DNA from: Lachancea mirantina
Taxonomy: Eukaryota; Ascomycota; Saccharomycetes; Saccharomycetales; Saccharomycetaceae
Reading direction: 5' to 3'
Assembly: GCA_900074745.1 (NCBI GenBank)
Contig: LT598466.1
Location: forward strand, 434,001-498,000
DNA: 64,000 nucleotides
In this document: positions 10,701 to 19,596 of the stretch, in pieces
Numbering within the stretch: position 1 is the first letter of the stretch
How the letters are laid out: every line of letters begins with the position of its first letter
Program-made: the position numbers and the translations under genes
The notes under the pieces: model-generated
Database searches by the model: none
Told to the model about the DNA's origin: nothing
The model's input: the letters and a program-made list of their open reading frames with translations, nothing else

Positions 10701-11600
10701 AAAATTCTCACGATTACGTACCCGTTCCTCTGCTTCTCGCAAATTGAGTTGAGGAGCCTGCAAGTCCGGTTCAGGCTCTTGTTCAGGTACTTGTTCATGG
10801 TCCATTTGCAAATCTCCTCTTTGTTCATTTCGAACCTTCATTAGGTTGACTATATGCTGGATCGTAGTCTCATCCATGCCAGGAAATTGCTGTCTCAATT
10901 TCTCCATCATAAGTTCTTCTCTGCTGTACCTAGGGCCAATCTTGTGGTATACCATTTTGCTGAAAACTGCTTCCCGAACCACCATATCGTATTGGAAATA
11001 AAGCGCTATATGAATTGCTGCGACAGATACGATCTGGGAAAGTGAAAACCCGTAATTCTTGGCGAGTTGAAAGACAATTTGCGCTCTGGTTGGCTTCAGA
11101 GGTATATTGGATTTGAATCCAAACAGCATGCTCAACCAAAAACTATTTTCCACGGGCAATCGGCCACCATACAGCAAAACTGTGTAGAGTTTCCCCACCA
11201 TATTCCACGTCAATGGCACTCCTATTGCAAGCAACAAAACCGCCAGCGCTATTGTCACAGAAAACCGAATCTTTTTCAAAGCTCCGTCAAACAATTTTTT
11301 GATAAGTATCCACGCTGGAATTCTTTCTGGCATGTTTGCATCGTATACCGTTTGAAATTGGATCGGATAATGACATATGTCACATTTTATCTCAACGCCA
11401 GGTCTGTTTATATCCACGTTTTTGGATCCCACCCAGTCCACCAAACAGGACTCATGAATGTATTTAATCGATCCTCTGCATTTACAAGGATGGAAAAGAG
11501 GGCTCTCTAACGTGCTTTCACCTCTACAAATCCGGCAAGTCGCGCCGAAATTCCTCAAATCTTCCTCCTCAGATTCCTTTCGAACGAAATCAGAGCTCAT
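7779..11600 (-). CDS. SSM4: Doa10/Ssm4, membrane RING-CH ubiquitin ligase
   Basis: The 1273-residue E3 ligase of the ER and inner nuclear membrane works in ER-associated degradation and degrades proteins with N-terminal or membrane degrons. The N-terminal RING-CH finger is complete: C22-R-I-C25, FHPCKCRGSIKYIHESCLVDW and CDIC, in the C4HC3 pattern. Multiple hydrophobic segments follow, consistent with the family's 14 membrane spans. An acidic loop lies at about residues 300-355, and the conserved central TD region follows. Length compares well with the 1319 residues of S. cerevisiae. The start at 11600 is the first ATG and gives MSSDFVRKESEEEDLRN directly before the finger. Confidence 0.96.
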   Translation of the reverse strand: MSSDFVRKESEEEDLRNFGATCRICRGESTLESPLFHPCKCRGSIKYIHESCLVDWVGSKNVDINRPGVEIKCDICHYPIQFQTVYDANMPERIPAWILIKKLFDGALKKIRFSVTIALAVLLLAIGVPLTWNMVGKLYTVLLYGGRLPVENSFWLSMLFGFKSNIPLKPTRAQIVFQLAKNYGFSLSQIVSVAAIHIALYFQYDMVVREAVFSKMVYHKIGPRYSREELMMEKLRQQFPGMDETTIQHIVNLMKVRNEQRGDLQMDHEQVPEQEPEPDLQAPQLNLREAEERVRNRENFILNNMRNDDDSDSDDENDSDFNTDNVSTGESTSEEENVVNAGDEEPGELDDAGPFEQILNRRAAHRFDELVDEGMQGNGAAPHQEPRVFAPAPVQREELPQEDVDAQEGLPNANQEQAIFSIEIRAENLPVYYIVSAVFVTIYLFLAYVIPTFVGYGLLRSIIFVSQSSLRSIRRLLQACGVPRLHGLLFKVPYLAHFSMALKPIEFLGWFEYLQEPWTPGNDISIIAQGVPALTTFLATIFVISASTEYLAKGHGPKNGMKNPNLRFIFQLFFAIRSSLKVFTLFAIELIGFPILSGIMVDYSLLSPLLKSQERSLLYGQQFSWGFFTCCLYWGAGTSYMYWFAKFVGMVRNYIIRPGVLFFIRSPDDPNIRILHDSLIHPMRVQISRLALSMLIYAIFIVVGFGFYTRYLFPVLLRSDVLPLTTNDAASSIEAGCLGAITLLANWFSDSLKSPRIWLRTFWIKVFDLSCQKLRLSSFILDKDIPMERGRILYRNNLYRFLAPTSAKWSNPELYSHPKTFSQACELLEENKSVHAYFIPDGTQMRVPANDIISRNYAQTLFVPVTKSDKLLKPLDLEFIREKNDQAAGEFGFLDEQSSEFDEYSVVYVPPRFRWRYSALITLIWLFASILIISLVFLFNFLGSCLFLAVQIPMTVLKGTSLHPITMTSSFAVRIPAILVGCFVFTVGLEFHQNRLEARAILNENIVNVHPEDGEVGDNDFEEGRMNIQDAQNIGEPFQNLFQGPAFNFFKVQLCTLFINFVKPQFVAYNYHFAYTLFFKLFVLKQDASQVSFGNPLPPALEFWTTSIKDFNFNSEELTEYLPLSVWLLFDLLRHVYRTTKWFRGRDGRDLRRNAWSYVEPDVVECLMTSGLSIVLQFFLCFLEYHQQNSPYTSLVSVYQFLAQRRFLTNEDPNIPWTLNQKAFYFVSPIVCSGFYFWKHYKSIDATIEKTLANIKEEVYGRGKTLTNLAEDN

Positions 11601-11749
11601 TATGCTAAGAATGGCCTGAGAAGAGAACGAGCTTTTCTAGTTAAAACCTTCACTATTTAGATTATTGTGGCCTTCTCGTCATACAAATTTTTAGTTGAAA
11701 TCGGGATCATTTCCTGGTTTCTAATCGAAATTCAAAAAAGTTAGAAAAA

Positions 11750-11822
11750 AGCCCTGTAGGGGGCTCGAACCCCTAACCTTATGATTAAGAGTCATACGCG
11801 CTACCGATTGCGCCAACAAGGC
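11750..11822 (-). tRNA. tK(CUU): tRNA-Lys(CUU)
   Basis: Seventy-three bases fold as a full cloverleaf without an intron. The acceptor GCCTTGT pairs with ACAGGGC, and the anticodon loop ACTCTTAA carries CTT. The T arm holds GGTTCGAGCCC, which also serves as the pol III B box. A run of six T follows the 3' end on the transcribed strand and would terminate pol III. It matches the S. cerevisiae tRNA-Lys(CUU) almost base for base. It lies about 150 bp upstream of the SSM4 start. Confidence 0.98.
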
Positions 11823-12047
11823 TCCTAATGAAAAATAACATAGCTAATGACAATATATGGGTAAAATTGTATCACGCTATATTGCTGACTTTTAACTGGG
11901 TTTACGCACTAGGTACTTGTTAACCGAGTTACCACTCAGAGTTGAATCCCACCCAACCTTTTGCGCTATTGGCAATACAAGGGGGATCAAGAAGCCCGTA
12001 TTTAGTTCAGGTACTGTGTGCAGGTTGTATATATAGAGACGGTTTTG

Positions 12048-12374
12048 ATGATCAGGCGACACCCGACGGCGATCACGCTGGGGCACAAAGATATCCTGGA
12101 GTTGAAAGAGGAATTGGAAGAGCAAAGGCTTCAACGAGAGATCAAAGAGCAACAGAAAAGATGGCAGATGTCTGAGCAGGAAGCCCAAAATGCTTCGCAG
12201 ACAGATCGAGACCAGAATTTCGGTGAATTTGATGATGAGGACAAAAATACAAGTCACATATCAATTAAAGGTGAAAGTGCAACACAACCGGGACCGCAAT
12301 ATCAGAGTCCTAACGGCGCCATGGGGGACAGAGACACATTGAACACGCATCGTAATCCATTTCTAGCAGAATAA
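12048..12374 (+). CDS. CDC26: Cdc26, anaphase-promoting complex subunit
   Basis: A 108-residue protein. The N-terminus MIRRHPTAITLGHKDILEL matches the MIRRAPTTLQL-type start of yeast Cdc26, the segment that caps and stabilises the TPR groove of Cdc16 in the APC/C. A short coiled region (ELKEELEEQRLQREIKEQQ) follows, then an acidic tail that ends HRNPFLAE, comparable to NHNPFYIREE in S. cerevisiae. The ATG at 12048 was chosen over an in-frame codon at 12018 because it reproduces the family start exactly. The S. cerevisiae copy is on chromosome VI (YFR036W), so this locus shows ancestral interleaving. Confidence 0.9.
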   Translation: MIRRHPTAITLGHKDILELKEELEEQRLQREIKEQQKRWQMSEQEAQNASQTDRDQNFGEFDDEDKNTSHISIKGESATQPGPQYQSPNGAMGDRDTLNTHRNPFLAE

Positions 12375-12484
12375 TAATGAGGGTGGTGTAGATATTCTAT
12401 ATTTTGTGTGCCGGACTTGAGCCAGCTTGTACGTAAAAGGATGAACGGTGACGCTACTGTGTTTAGAAACCACGATAAAAACTT

Positions 12485-12991
12485 TCATTTTTTCGATTTC
12501 TGCGTGTGCATTGGCATGGATTTTGTCCTCGCATCCTGCTTGGTCTCTGGATCGGCTTTTGGCTCAGATTGCAAATGCTTCTCATCATGTTCAATGACCC
12601 ACGATCTCACTTGCTCACGTCTCGCATGCACGTCGACAAAGTTGGGCATGTACGTAACGTCGCCATACGGATCGCTACCTGCCAAATTATTGCTTATTGT
12701 CGCTCGGTTCATGCTGATCTCTTGCAAGTATGCGTTCTGTTTGATCAGTTTTCCCTTCCCAGGCAGCAAGAGGAACGAAAGCTTGTCGTTCGAAAGGAAA
12801 ACCGATAGTGTGAATATTACGAGCCCGGATAAAACTTCTAGTTGTATATCTCTTGGCAAAGTGAGCTGATCGACATCGCTATTTCTCAATGCTAACTGCT
12901 TTTTCAGTACGTGAAATTCGTGACTGCTAAAACCCGAATGCACCAGTTGGCATATAGCAACAACTAGCAGGAATTTAGAAAGGATCGACAT
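12485..12991 (-). CDS. EMC5: Emc5/Kre27, ER membrane complex subunit
   Basis: A 168-residue protein of the ER membrane insertase EMC. The start MSILSKFLLVVAICQLVHSGFSSHEFH aligns with yeast Emc5 (LFHSGFSSYEFH). A second hydrophobic segment (VLSGLVIFTLSVFLS) follows, then the conserved soluble part with YLQEISMNRAT, GSDPYGDV and FVDVHARR. This gives the two-span hairpin topology of EMC5/MMGT. The C-terminal 25 residues are a lysine-rich extension that is absent from the 141-residue S. cerevisiae protein. It lies next to IRR1 in the same orientation, as in S. cerevisiae (YIL027C/YIL026C). Confidence 0.94.
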   Translation of the reverse strand: MSILSKFLLVVAICQLVHSGFSSHEFHVLKKQLALRNSDVDQLTLPRDIQLEVLSGLVIFTLSVFLSNDKLSFLLLPGKGKLIKQNAYLQEISMNRATISNNLAGSDPYGDVTYMPNFVDVHARREQVRSWVIEHDEKHLQSEPKADPETKQDARTKSMPMHTQKSKK

Positions 12992-13168
12992 TGGTCTAGA
13001 GGGCAGGTTCTATTTATCAAAATATGTTGATATTTCAAGGTTCTTCTCATTTCAAGTTCTGAGAGGCATTGAAAATATCAGCAATCCGTCACTCGTGTAA
13101 CAGTACATCACGCTTGAACAGCTAGTGACAGTATGCTAGTTAGCTAGGAATATGTAGAGACGCCGCCT

Positions 13169-16100
13169 TTAAATCTCGGAACTAAAGCTTTCATTAGCGG
13201 CCCGGTTTGTTGGCTCAAAAGGGGGCAATTCGAGTGCGATATCTTCGTCTTCTCCGGAGTATTCTTCGATGGGTTCAAGTTCTCCACTTGTTTCATGTCG
13301 CGGCGTACCATTTCCTTTAGGCGGTAGTGGTCGTTGTTCTCTGGTTTCGAAGCCAGTGTCGTCGACAAGCTCAAGGTAAACGTCACCGAACAGCTGCTTG
13401 TTAAGATGTAGTCTTTTCATAACGTGGCCGGTTTCGTTCATGTACCCCAATTTTGCAAGACTCTTTAGTTTTACGACGAAAATGCAGAGTTGGCGGAAGG
13501 GATCGGGTATGCTTGTGTCTCTAATATCGTTCAGTTCAACATCTTCTCTTTCAAAATGATCAAGAGATACTTCCTGTTGCTGCGCGGCAAGACTCTCTAA
13601 ATAGAGAAAGACATCGTTAAAAGCGTTTTCCACGTCTGAGTCAATCAAAAGCTGATAAAAGGATTTTATGGTCAGCCCCCATTCAGGTTGTTTATCTGAT
13701 ACTTTGATTTCGAACATCTTGAAGGCAGTCAAGATGTCTGCTAGAGTCTCGCACATGTGATTCTCAAGTTGATACCGCTGCAGCGAGCTTTCGCCATCAT
13801 TAGCACGCAGTGCAATCAGGACAGCAGATATCTGCTCTGCGATAAATTTGACCATGTCCAAAGTTGTTCGCGACACCGTAACGGGACCATTTTCGCGATC
13901 AAACACTTCGAACCAGGCTTGTAGTGCCCATACGACAATTAGTGTCATAAGCCTAAAATCAACGATTTCGGTTGTTGTAGTGGTCAAATTTGCTAACATT
14001 TCGGGCAATCGATTGATGAACTTGTTAAAAAAAAGTTCTAAAAATCCATGACCACACTCTAGCGGGTACACTTTACTCATCAAAACCAATTTGTTGATGT
14101 AAAGACTGTAAAGAACGACAATCTTTTCATTTGCACTGTTGACGTCTAAATCGTCCAGATTCTTTTCGAGGTAAGTCTGTAGTAGCACTTTCACGTTAGC
14201 GGCTTCTGATTTCCAAAGCTCGTTGACAGACGGTACATTCACTTTGTTGCAAAAGTCTAAAACTTTCGAGTATATTTGCCAGGTGGTATCCTCTGGTGCG
14301 TTAGATATCTCGGCTTTAGAAAAACACCTGACGACGGTTGCGGCGATCTTGGAAAATGACTTTTCCTGATTTACCTCGGCCCAGTCTTCGAAGTCAAAGA
14401 GTTCAAACAGGCGCAATAGTTGCGAAAGTATAACTTCCGAATACAGGGGAAGTTTCGCAAACAGCCCTTGCAATTTTGGTAAAATTGAAGATACAGCTTG
14501 GGCCTTATTGGCCGACTTGCTGGCATTCACACCACCGTGACATAGGCCATTGAGGACCACGACATATTTTGCAATGTTGTCTTCCGAATCTGGCAAAAGC
14601 AGCATGCTTTGTTTCTCTTGTTCCAAATGCAGAGACTGAAAGGTATCATCGAATGTGAGAAGGTCACACAGGGGCTCCATTAAGTGGCCGAAATGAGGTT
14701 GCAAAAATTCACTTGCCTGGAAAAGGTACTCTGTCTGTTGATCGGGGCTAGCCTCTTCCTTAAGCGAAGTAAGGTGTATGGTTAATGACGTTATCAAAAA
14801 CTGAATAAAAATACCCACTTCTACCACCTTTTCGATATCAAGCTGGCTATTAGGCACCAGCGAGCTTTGTTCTTTGAATCTTTCACATCTCTCTTCTTCA
14901 ACATTGGAGAAAAACTTCGCGACGCCGTTGAGAAATTTGACGTTTTTGGCTGAAGAGGAGACGTTTCTCTTCTCTTCCTCAAACAGTAGACTGGAAATTT
15001 GCAGAACTTCTTCGTCCTCAAGATATCCAAAAGCGTTGAAGTGAGAAAGTAGTTGAACTGCTAATAGACGAACTTGATACTCCACGTCTCTCTCCGCTAT
15101 ATCCAAAAGACGCTCTTTAAACCTTTCGAAAAATTGACGCAGGGCTGTATTTCCGACTGTATTTCGACTCCGCTTATTGCTAAATTTGACAATTTGTAAC
15201 AACATTTTGAGAACATTTGATCTTACGTTAGATGAAGAATCAGACAATAGCCAGCCAAAATACTTGAGATAGCTCACCTTGAAGAAAAACTCGGGATAAT
15301 TTTCTAACCATTTAGCAAGATGAATCATTGACTCCGCCCTAATGAGCTCGTCAACGTCTTTAAATCTATGCATGAATGAAAGCTTAATCAAGTCGTCAAC
15401 TAAAGCTTCCATCACTGTCTTGGAGTCTTGAAGTTCTGTTATGCTTCTTTTAAGTCTTTCCATGGTTTTCTGATTACTTCTTTTCTTCTTTTCCTCCATA
15501 CCCAGCTGCCTGCGAAGGTTCACCAAATAGTTATTTTCCAAGTCCACGATGAGGGCGGTAAGGGCGTCCTGAGCCGAGTACAAGGCAAGTATAGCCACGT
15601 ATCTCAAGCACCTGATTTTAGAGACAGACATTGCTGAAAGCCATGTTAGAATATCCATGATCAAGACACTTTTTTGAGCATTTTCACCCTCGGTGGATTC
15701 ATCGTAGAGCATCCCGCGCTCGTTAGCGATTGTCATAAGATTCGAAGTAAGTGACATGAAGTTTTCACAAAGAAACTCGTAGCGAGCTTTTTTGGGATGA
15801 TTTTTGCTTTCTAGCAGATAAAATTCGTGAATCTCTTGTTTTTGAAATTGCAACCGCACCTCATCCATTGTATCACTGCAGGACTCATTGTTTGCCACAT
15901 CGTGCTCTTCTACTTTTAAGAGAGCTCCGCAACAACCTAAAAGCAAGTTCACAAATTCCTGCACAGCTGCATCCCGGTTTTCAGCATATTTGTCAAGCCA
16001 GTTGTTGGCAACCTCTTCTATGGAGACGTCGCCGGAGTTTGCGATAACGTCAAATAAAAAACAGGGTTTGAAATCCTGTAAAAGCCCAATATACTTTTCT

Positions 16101-16396
16101 CTGGCCTGCTTAGACGCCCGATGAGCTCCCGTTGGCAGCCTGCTTTCCTTAACGCGCAACTTTTTGCTTGATGTTGGCTTATTGGCACGCTTTCGTTTCC
16201 CGCTACCCACAAGACTCTCTTCGTAATCTTCATCATCTTCACCCAATTCTATTGACTCGTCTTCTTCGCCTTCTTCGTCTTCTGATAAGTAGGTTGCTTC
16301 ATCGGCTACAACCGCGGTAGGGGAAGCACCCTCTTCACATTCTTCATCATCGTGATACGATTTTTCTTGAATCCTCGTTGACCGACGTATCGACAT
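13169..16396 (-). CDS. IRR1: Irr1/Scc3, cohesin STAG subunit
   Basis: The 1075-residue HEAT-repeat subunit of cohesin binds Scc1 and DNA and is needed for loading and maintaining sister-chromatid cohesion. The acidic N-terminus (residues 15-60) is followed by a basic cluster (GKRKRANKPTSSKKLR, about 66-81). The stromalin conserved domain begins near residue 260 (KIRCLRYVAILALYS) and includes FKDVDELIRAESMIHLAKW. Alpha-helical repeats fill the rest, and the tail is acidic. Length compares with 1150 residues in S. cerevisiae. The promoter contains an MCB palindrome, consistent with G1/S expression. Confidence 0.95.
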   Translation of the reverse strand: MSIRRSTRIQEKSYHDDEECEEGASPTAVVADEATYLSEDEEGEEDESIELGEDDEDYEESLVGSGKRKRANKPTSSKKLRVKESRLPTGAHRASKQAREKYIGLLQDFKPCFLFDVIANSGDVSIEEVANNWLDKYAENRDAAVQEFVNLLLGCCGALLKVEEHDVANNESCSDTMDEVRLQFQKQEIHEFYLLESKNHPKKARYEFLCENFMSLTSNLMTIANERGMLYDESTEGENAQKSVLIMDILTWLSAMSVSKIRCLRYVAILALYSAQDALTALIVDLENNYLVNLRRQLGMEEKKKRSNQKTMERLKRSITELQDSKTVMEALVDDLIKLSFMHRFKDVDELIRAESMIHLAKWLENYPEFFFKVSYLKYFGWLLSDSSSNVRSNVLKMLLQIVKFSNKRSRNTVGNTALRQFFERFKERLLDIAERDVEYQVRLLAVQLLSHFNAFGYLEDEEVLQISSLLFEEEKRNVSSSAKNVKFLNGVAKFFSNVEEERCERFKEQSSLVPNSQLDIEKVVEVGIFIQFLITSLTIHLTSLKEEASPDQQTEYLFQASEFLQPHFGHLMEPLCDLLTFDDTFQSLHLEQEKQSMLLLPDSEDNIAKYVVVLNGLCHGGVNASKSANKAQAVSSILPKLQGLFAKLPLYSEVILSQLLRLFELFDFEDWAEVNQEKSFSKIAATVVRCFSKAEISNAPEDTTWQIYSKVLDFCNKVNVPSVNELWKSEAANVKVLLQTYLEKNLDDLDVNSANEKIVVLYSLYINKLVLMSKVYPLECGHGFLELFFNKFINRLPEMLANLTTTTTEIVDFRLMTLIVVWALQAWFEVFDRENGPVTVSRTTLDMVKFIAEQISAVLIALRANDGESSLQRYQLENHMCETLADILTAFKMFEIKVSDKQPEWGLTIKSFYQLLIDSDVENAFNDVFLYLESLAAQQQEVSLDHFEREDVELNDIRDTSIPDPFRQLCIFVVKLKSLAKLGYMNETGHVMKRLHLNKQLFGDVYLELVDDTGFETREQRPLPPKGNGTPRHETSGELEPIEEYSGEDEDIALELPPFEPTNRAANESFSSEI

Positions 16397-16890
16397 TATT
16401 TTCTTTGAGGTAACGAGCTAGCTGAGAACCTGCTGTAACGCTAGTTGGATCTCTAGACCTCTCGATGTCGCCAGATTTCTCAACGTTTCGTTACCAGACG
16501 ATGGTTACGCGTAACTTCAGATTTTCTGATTCCATCTCGATATTAATTTTCGCGTTTGGTCACGAAGAACGAAATTAGGTACGATCTTCCACTAATGAGA
16601 GACTGACGCGATGGCCTAGCAGTTCATGTGTCCATGAAGGGAGAGGGCTATCAATCTTCAAGTCGAAACAATGACTCGTGCTTTCAATTTTCGCCGGAAA
16701 CGGTCAAAACTCTAAAATACGTCTCTAGAGTTCACTCCACTGTCTTCGCCTGTTCGCGTTAATAAAACAATCTTAAAAGCTAAAAGGCGCCTCGAAAGCT
16801 AGAACATAAGAGTACAGCGCCCAAAGTACGTAAGCGAGCAAAGAAAAAACAAAAACAACGCCCCGCAGGGTTTCTAGCCTCCTCCGTGGA
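16397..16890. other. Intergenic region with the IRR1 promoter
   Basis: These 494 bp lie upstream of IRR1 and downstream of the CRP1-like gene. Apart from the MCB site listed separately, a near-SCB element (TCACGAAG near 16559) is seen. No gene was found. Confidence 0.5.
16504..16515. promoter_or_regulatory. MCB-type palindrome upstream of IRR1
   Basis: GTTACGCGTAAC is a perfect 12-bp palindrome around ACGCGT, the MluI cell-cycle box bound by MBF (Mbp1/Swi6). It lies about 110 bp upstream of the IRR1 ATG, the usual distance for a working site. G1/S regulation is inferred. Confidence 0.6.
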
Positions 16891-17623
16891 TCATCCACTC
16901 CAATAGGTCTTGACCTTCTTGACGACCGAAACTAGTGATTGCAGGCGTAGCGACGACGATGATCGCGACGGTAACATGCTGGGTCGAACTGCAAGCCTTG
17001 GACTCATACCGTCGCGTGAGTCAAAGATTTCGTTTCCTCCTTCCCGTGAGGACAAATCGTAGGGCGAAGTCGCGTGATCAAGCCCCACATCCTCCGTACT
17101 GCTTAACTCGTCCTGGGACGAGACTTGGATATAGTCGTGCTCCGCATGCTGTGAGTCAACACGTTCGCAAATAGCAAGCCCTGCGCTCGCTTTCGCCTCT
17201 GTAGCACCTGGGTTGCCGCCCCTGCTACCAATGGTGATTTCGTCAAGGTTTTCGTTGTCGCCGGGCGAAATCACGTCTATCGCATCTAATTCCGGGTTCC
17301 AAACGTTGTTCAGAAACCCATGGTCATCTGTTTTCGTTTCGAAGTATGGAAGCGTGATCCATTCTGTATCATTGATGACAAACTGACATCTTTACGTTAG
17401 TGATTGATCTGATCTGTCGTCAAGTTTTAAGCCCACATACCTTAAAAATTATTGTCTCTTTGCCGAGCGGGAGGGTTACGCTGAAACTGTCGTCTTCGTC
17501 GTCGTAAGTCAAAACAAATCTCCTGTGTTCCCAGTTGTCGAAATTGCCGGTAATCATGATCTTGTCGCTGGGGGAATAGGGCGCAACGGCCTGCCCTGGA
17601 ATGCGTAATTGCTGGGTAGACAT
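16891..17623 (-). CDS. CBM48/AMPK glycogen-binding-domain protein, CRP1/MDG1-like, two exons
   Basis: Exon 1 is 17623-17441 and exon 2 is 17382-16891, joined across a 58-bp intron to give 224 residues. The first exon carries GNFDNWEHRRFVLTYDDEDDSF and LPLGKETIIFK. The second continues without a gap as FVINDTEWITLPYFETKTDDHGFLNNVWN. Together they form a complete AMPK-type carbohydrate-binding fold (NFDNW, KFVIND.W, D..GF.NN), as in yeast Crp1 and Mdg1. The rest is serine-rich and ends VKKVKTYWSG. By position next to IRR1 it is the candidate counterpart of the poorly known S. cerevisiae YIL024C, which I could not align. Its function is unknown; binding to glycogen-like glucans or to cruciform DNA is known only for relatives. 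Confidence 0.82.
17383..17440 (-). other. Spliceosomal intron in the CRP1-like gene
   Basis: The 58-bp intron has the canonical 5' site GTATGT (17440-17435), branch sequence CACTAAC (17402-17396) and 3' site CAG ending at 17383, 13 bases past the branch sequence. Removal joins two frames in phase 0 and restores a conserved domain. Confidence 0.88.
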
Positions 17624-17817
17624 TGTAGGAATTGTTATCAGAGTTGAATAATCGGCCCTTGCAAATTGCTCGATGGCCTTGAATCAGTTGTCACTGTTGT
17701 TGTTATCCGAAATCCCAGTACTCTTGTGATATGAAACCCCTACCAGATAACCGCCTGGAGATCAAACGGACATGTACGTTTGTACGGAAGGGTAGGAAAT
17801 GAGTAGATTACTAAGAT

Positions 17818-17866
17818 GAGTACTGAATGAGTACTGAATGAGTATAGAACGAGTATAAACTGAGTA
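17818..17866. repeat. Phased 11-bp GAGTA repeat
   Basis: GAGTA occurs at 17818, 17829, 17840, 17851 and 17862, exactly 11 bp apart. The first two units are identical (GAGTACTGAAT) and later units decay (GAGTATAGAAC, GAGTATAAACT). A further GAGTA lies at 17801. The array is about 200 bp upstream of the CRP1-like ATG and about 60 bp past the transporter stop. It may be a multi-site operator or a small tandem duplication. Confidence 0.75.
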
Positions 17867-17926
17867 AATGATGTTTGGACGAGACTCAGGACGTTAGCCT
17901 CGCGACAGTAGGTAAGATTTCTAATG

Positions 17927-19486
17927 TCAGAACCGCTTTATAGTGAGTTTGTAGCTTGATTTCAGAAGCGACTCATGGGTTTGCCGTTGCTCGCTTTTGA
18001 GTGCATAGCACCTCACAGAGAAGACCTTGCTGATGAAGAAAAAAACGCCCGAGACAATAGCCATTGTGGAAATGAATATTATTGCACGCCGGTAATGGGT
18101 GAGCGTGCCGTCGCCGATTATGGCGCCCGTAATGGGGATGCCGGCGAGAAACGTGAGACCCACGAGAAAATACATGGTAGAGTAGCGCGTTCCAAACTGA
18201 TCGGTGCGGCAGATTTGGCCGCAGCAAACAGGCGCAAGGTTCAGCAGGGACCCGTAGAAGAACCCATACAGAGCGGCGAACGCAAGCATCACGGCACTTT
18301 TTTTCTGGCCGAATGGAAGCCAAAGCGCGAGCGGCAGAATTCCCAAACACACGTTGATCACGACCATGACGTTGAAACGGCCCGCAAAACAATCCGCAAG
18401 ATAGCCGTAGAAATACCCGCCCGCGATGGAAAGAGCGTTCAGAACTGTAACAACGAGAAAACTATCATTCTCGGAGTATCCGACGTCAGTGCAATACGAT
18501 GCCAGATACGTCAAAGTCGCACCCGTCGAAAGTTCCGCAAAACATGTGCCCAGCGTACAGAACAAGAACCGTGGATCTGAGAGCGCCTTGTGGTCGAACG
18601 ATTGCAAAATGTAGCGCGCCAGGTCTCGCAGTAAGGACAGTGGGGTCGTTTTCTCGCGCGGTTTGGCCGATGCCGTTGTATTGCTTGGTGGAGCCAACTT
18701 GGAGACGTCTTCTTTCACTAAACAAGCAGAGGCCACGAGCAAAGCCAATGCGATGAAAGCCATTATTCGCATGGTCCAGGAGTACCCGATTTTGTTGTAA
18801 AGCGAGCGCAGTAAAAGCGGGTACACTACCCCGCCAATACTGCCACCATTGATCGCGAGTGCGGTGGCCGTGGCCCGTTTACGCGAAAAATAGTGGCACA
18901 CCACGCCGAGAAGCGGAGCAGTGAGGACTCCCGTCCCGATCCCGTTCAAGCAACTGAAACATAGAAGAAAATGCCAGACTTTTGAGCAATTACCCAGAAC
19001 AAAGCTTCCTGCGAGAAACAGTGCACTTCCGAGCAAAACCGGTTTTCTGACGCCGTGGACATCAAAATAAAGTCCACTCAAGACACTAGATCCAAGCATG
19101 AAAAAATTGTACAAAGAAAAGATCCATGAGATCGTAGACGTCGAAACCTGAGCCAGCTGATTACTGGCAATATAGGTCTGAATGACGCCTGCACTGAAAT
19201 ATAGGCCCCAAGTCGGAAATATGCCCAAAAACGACCCGAACGTGACTAACCATGCATCAAGACCTCCCTCAGGATACGTGTGTCCGTCGTCTTCCTCCAT
19301 ATAGTCCAAATCTGTCTGGCAACTCCGTGGAGCAGATAGTTCAATTGCAGCATCAGGACCGCCTTCGTCGAAGTCAAATCTCGCAGCCCGAAGTTTTGAG
19401 CCACTGGCTATATCGCAGACATCATGTTGGATAGCAACATTAGCCATTACCTGTCTCTCTTCCTGAGGTTTTGGTGGTCTTTTCAT
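17927..19486 (-). CDS. MCH-family (monocarboxylate-like) major facilitator
   Basis: About 519 residues and 12 predicted membrane spans. It is related to the yeast Mch1-5/Esbp6 group, plasma- or vacuolar-membrane proteins that resemble monocarboxylate transporters (Mch5 carries riboflavin). The family block DGHTYPEGGLDAWLVTFGSF precedes span 1. Between the first spans lies GLYFDVHGVRKPVLLGS, and FSRKRATATALAINGGSIGG is typical. The frame stays open to 19615, overlapping YKE4, but that extension encodes an odd hydrophobic leader, so the ATG at 19486 is preferred. A TATA-like TATTTATA lies only 37 bp upstream (19530-19523), so the ATG at 19447 is also possible. The substrate cannot be assigned. 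Confidence 0.85.
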   Translation of the reverse strand: MKRPPKPQEERQVMANVAIQHDVCDIASGSKLRAARFDFDEGGPDAAIELSAPRSCQTDLDYMEEDDGHTYPEGGLDAWLVTFGSFLGIFPTWGLYFSAGVIQTYIASNQLAQVSTSTISWIFSLYNFFMLGSSVLSGLYFDVHGVRKPVLLGSALFLAGSFVLGNCSKVWHFLLCFSCLNGIGTGVLTAPLLGVVCHYFSRKRATATALAINGGSIGGVVYPLLLRSLYNKIGYSWTMRIMAFIALALLVASACLVKEDVSKLAPPSNTTASAKPREKTTPLSLLRDLARYILQSFDHKALSDPRFLFCTLGTCFAELSTGATLTYLASYCTDVGYSENDSFLVVTVLNALSIAGGYFYGYLADCFAGRFNVMVVINVCLGILPLALWLPFGQKKSAVMLAFAALYGFFYGSLLNLAPVCCGQICRTDQFGTRYSTMYFLVGLTFLAGIPITGAIIGDGTLTHYRRAIIFISTMAIVSGVFFFISKVFSVRCYALKSEQRQTHESLLKSSYKLTIKRF

Positions 19487-19596
19487 ATGATGACTGACAA
19501 TGACTAGAGTGGGAAAGTAAGTTATAAATATCAGGGCCCCAATCACATGACTCTGTCCGAACGAAATGTCAATTGGAGTCTCATCGTCTACCTTAT

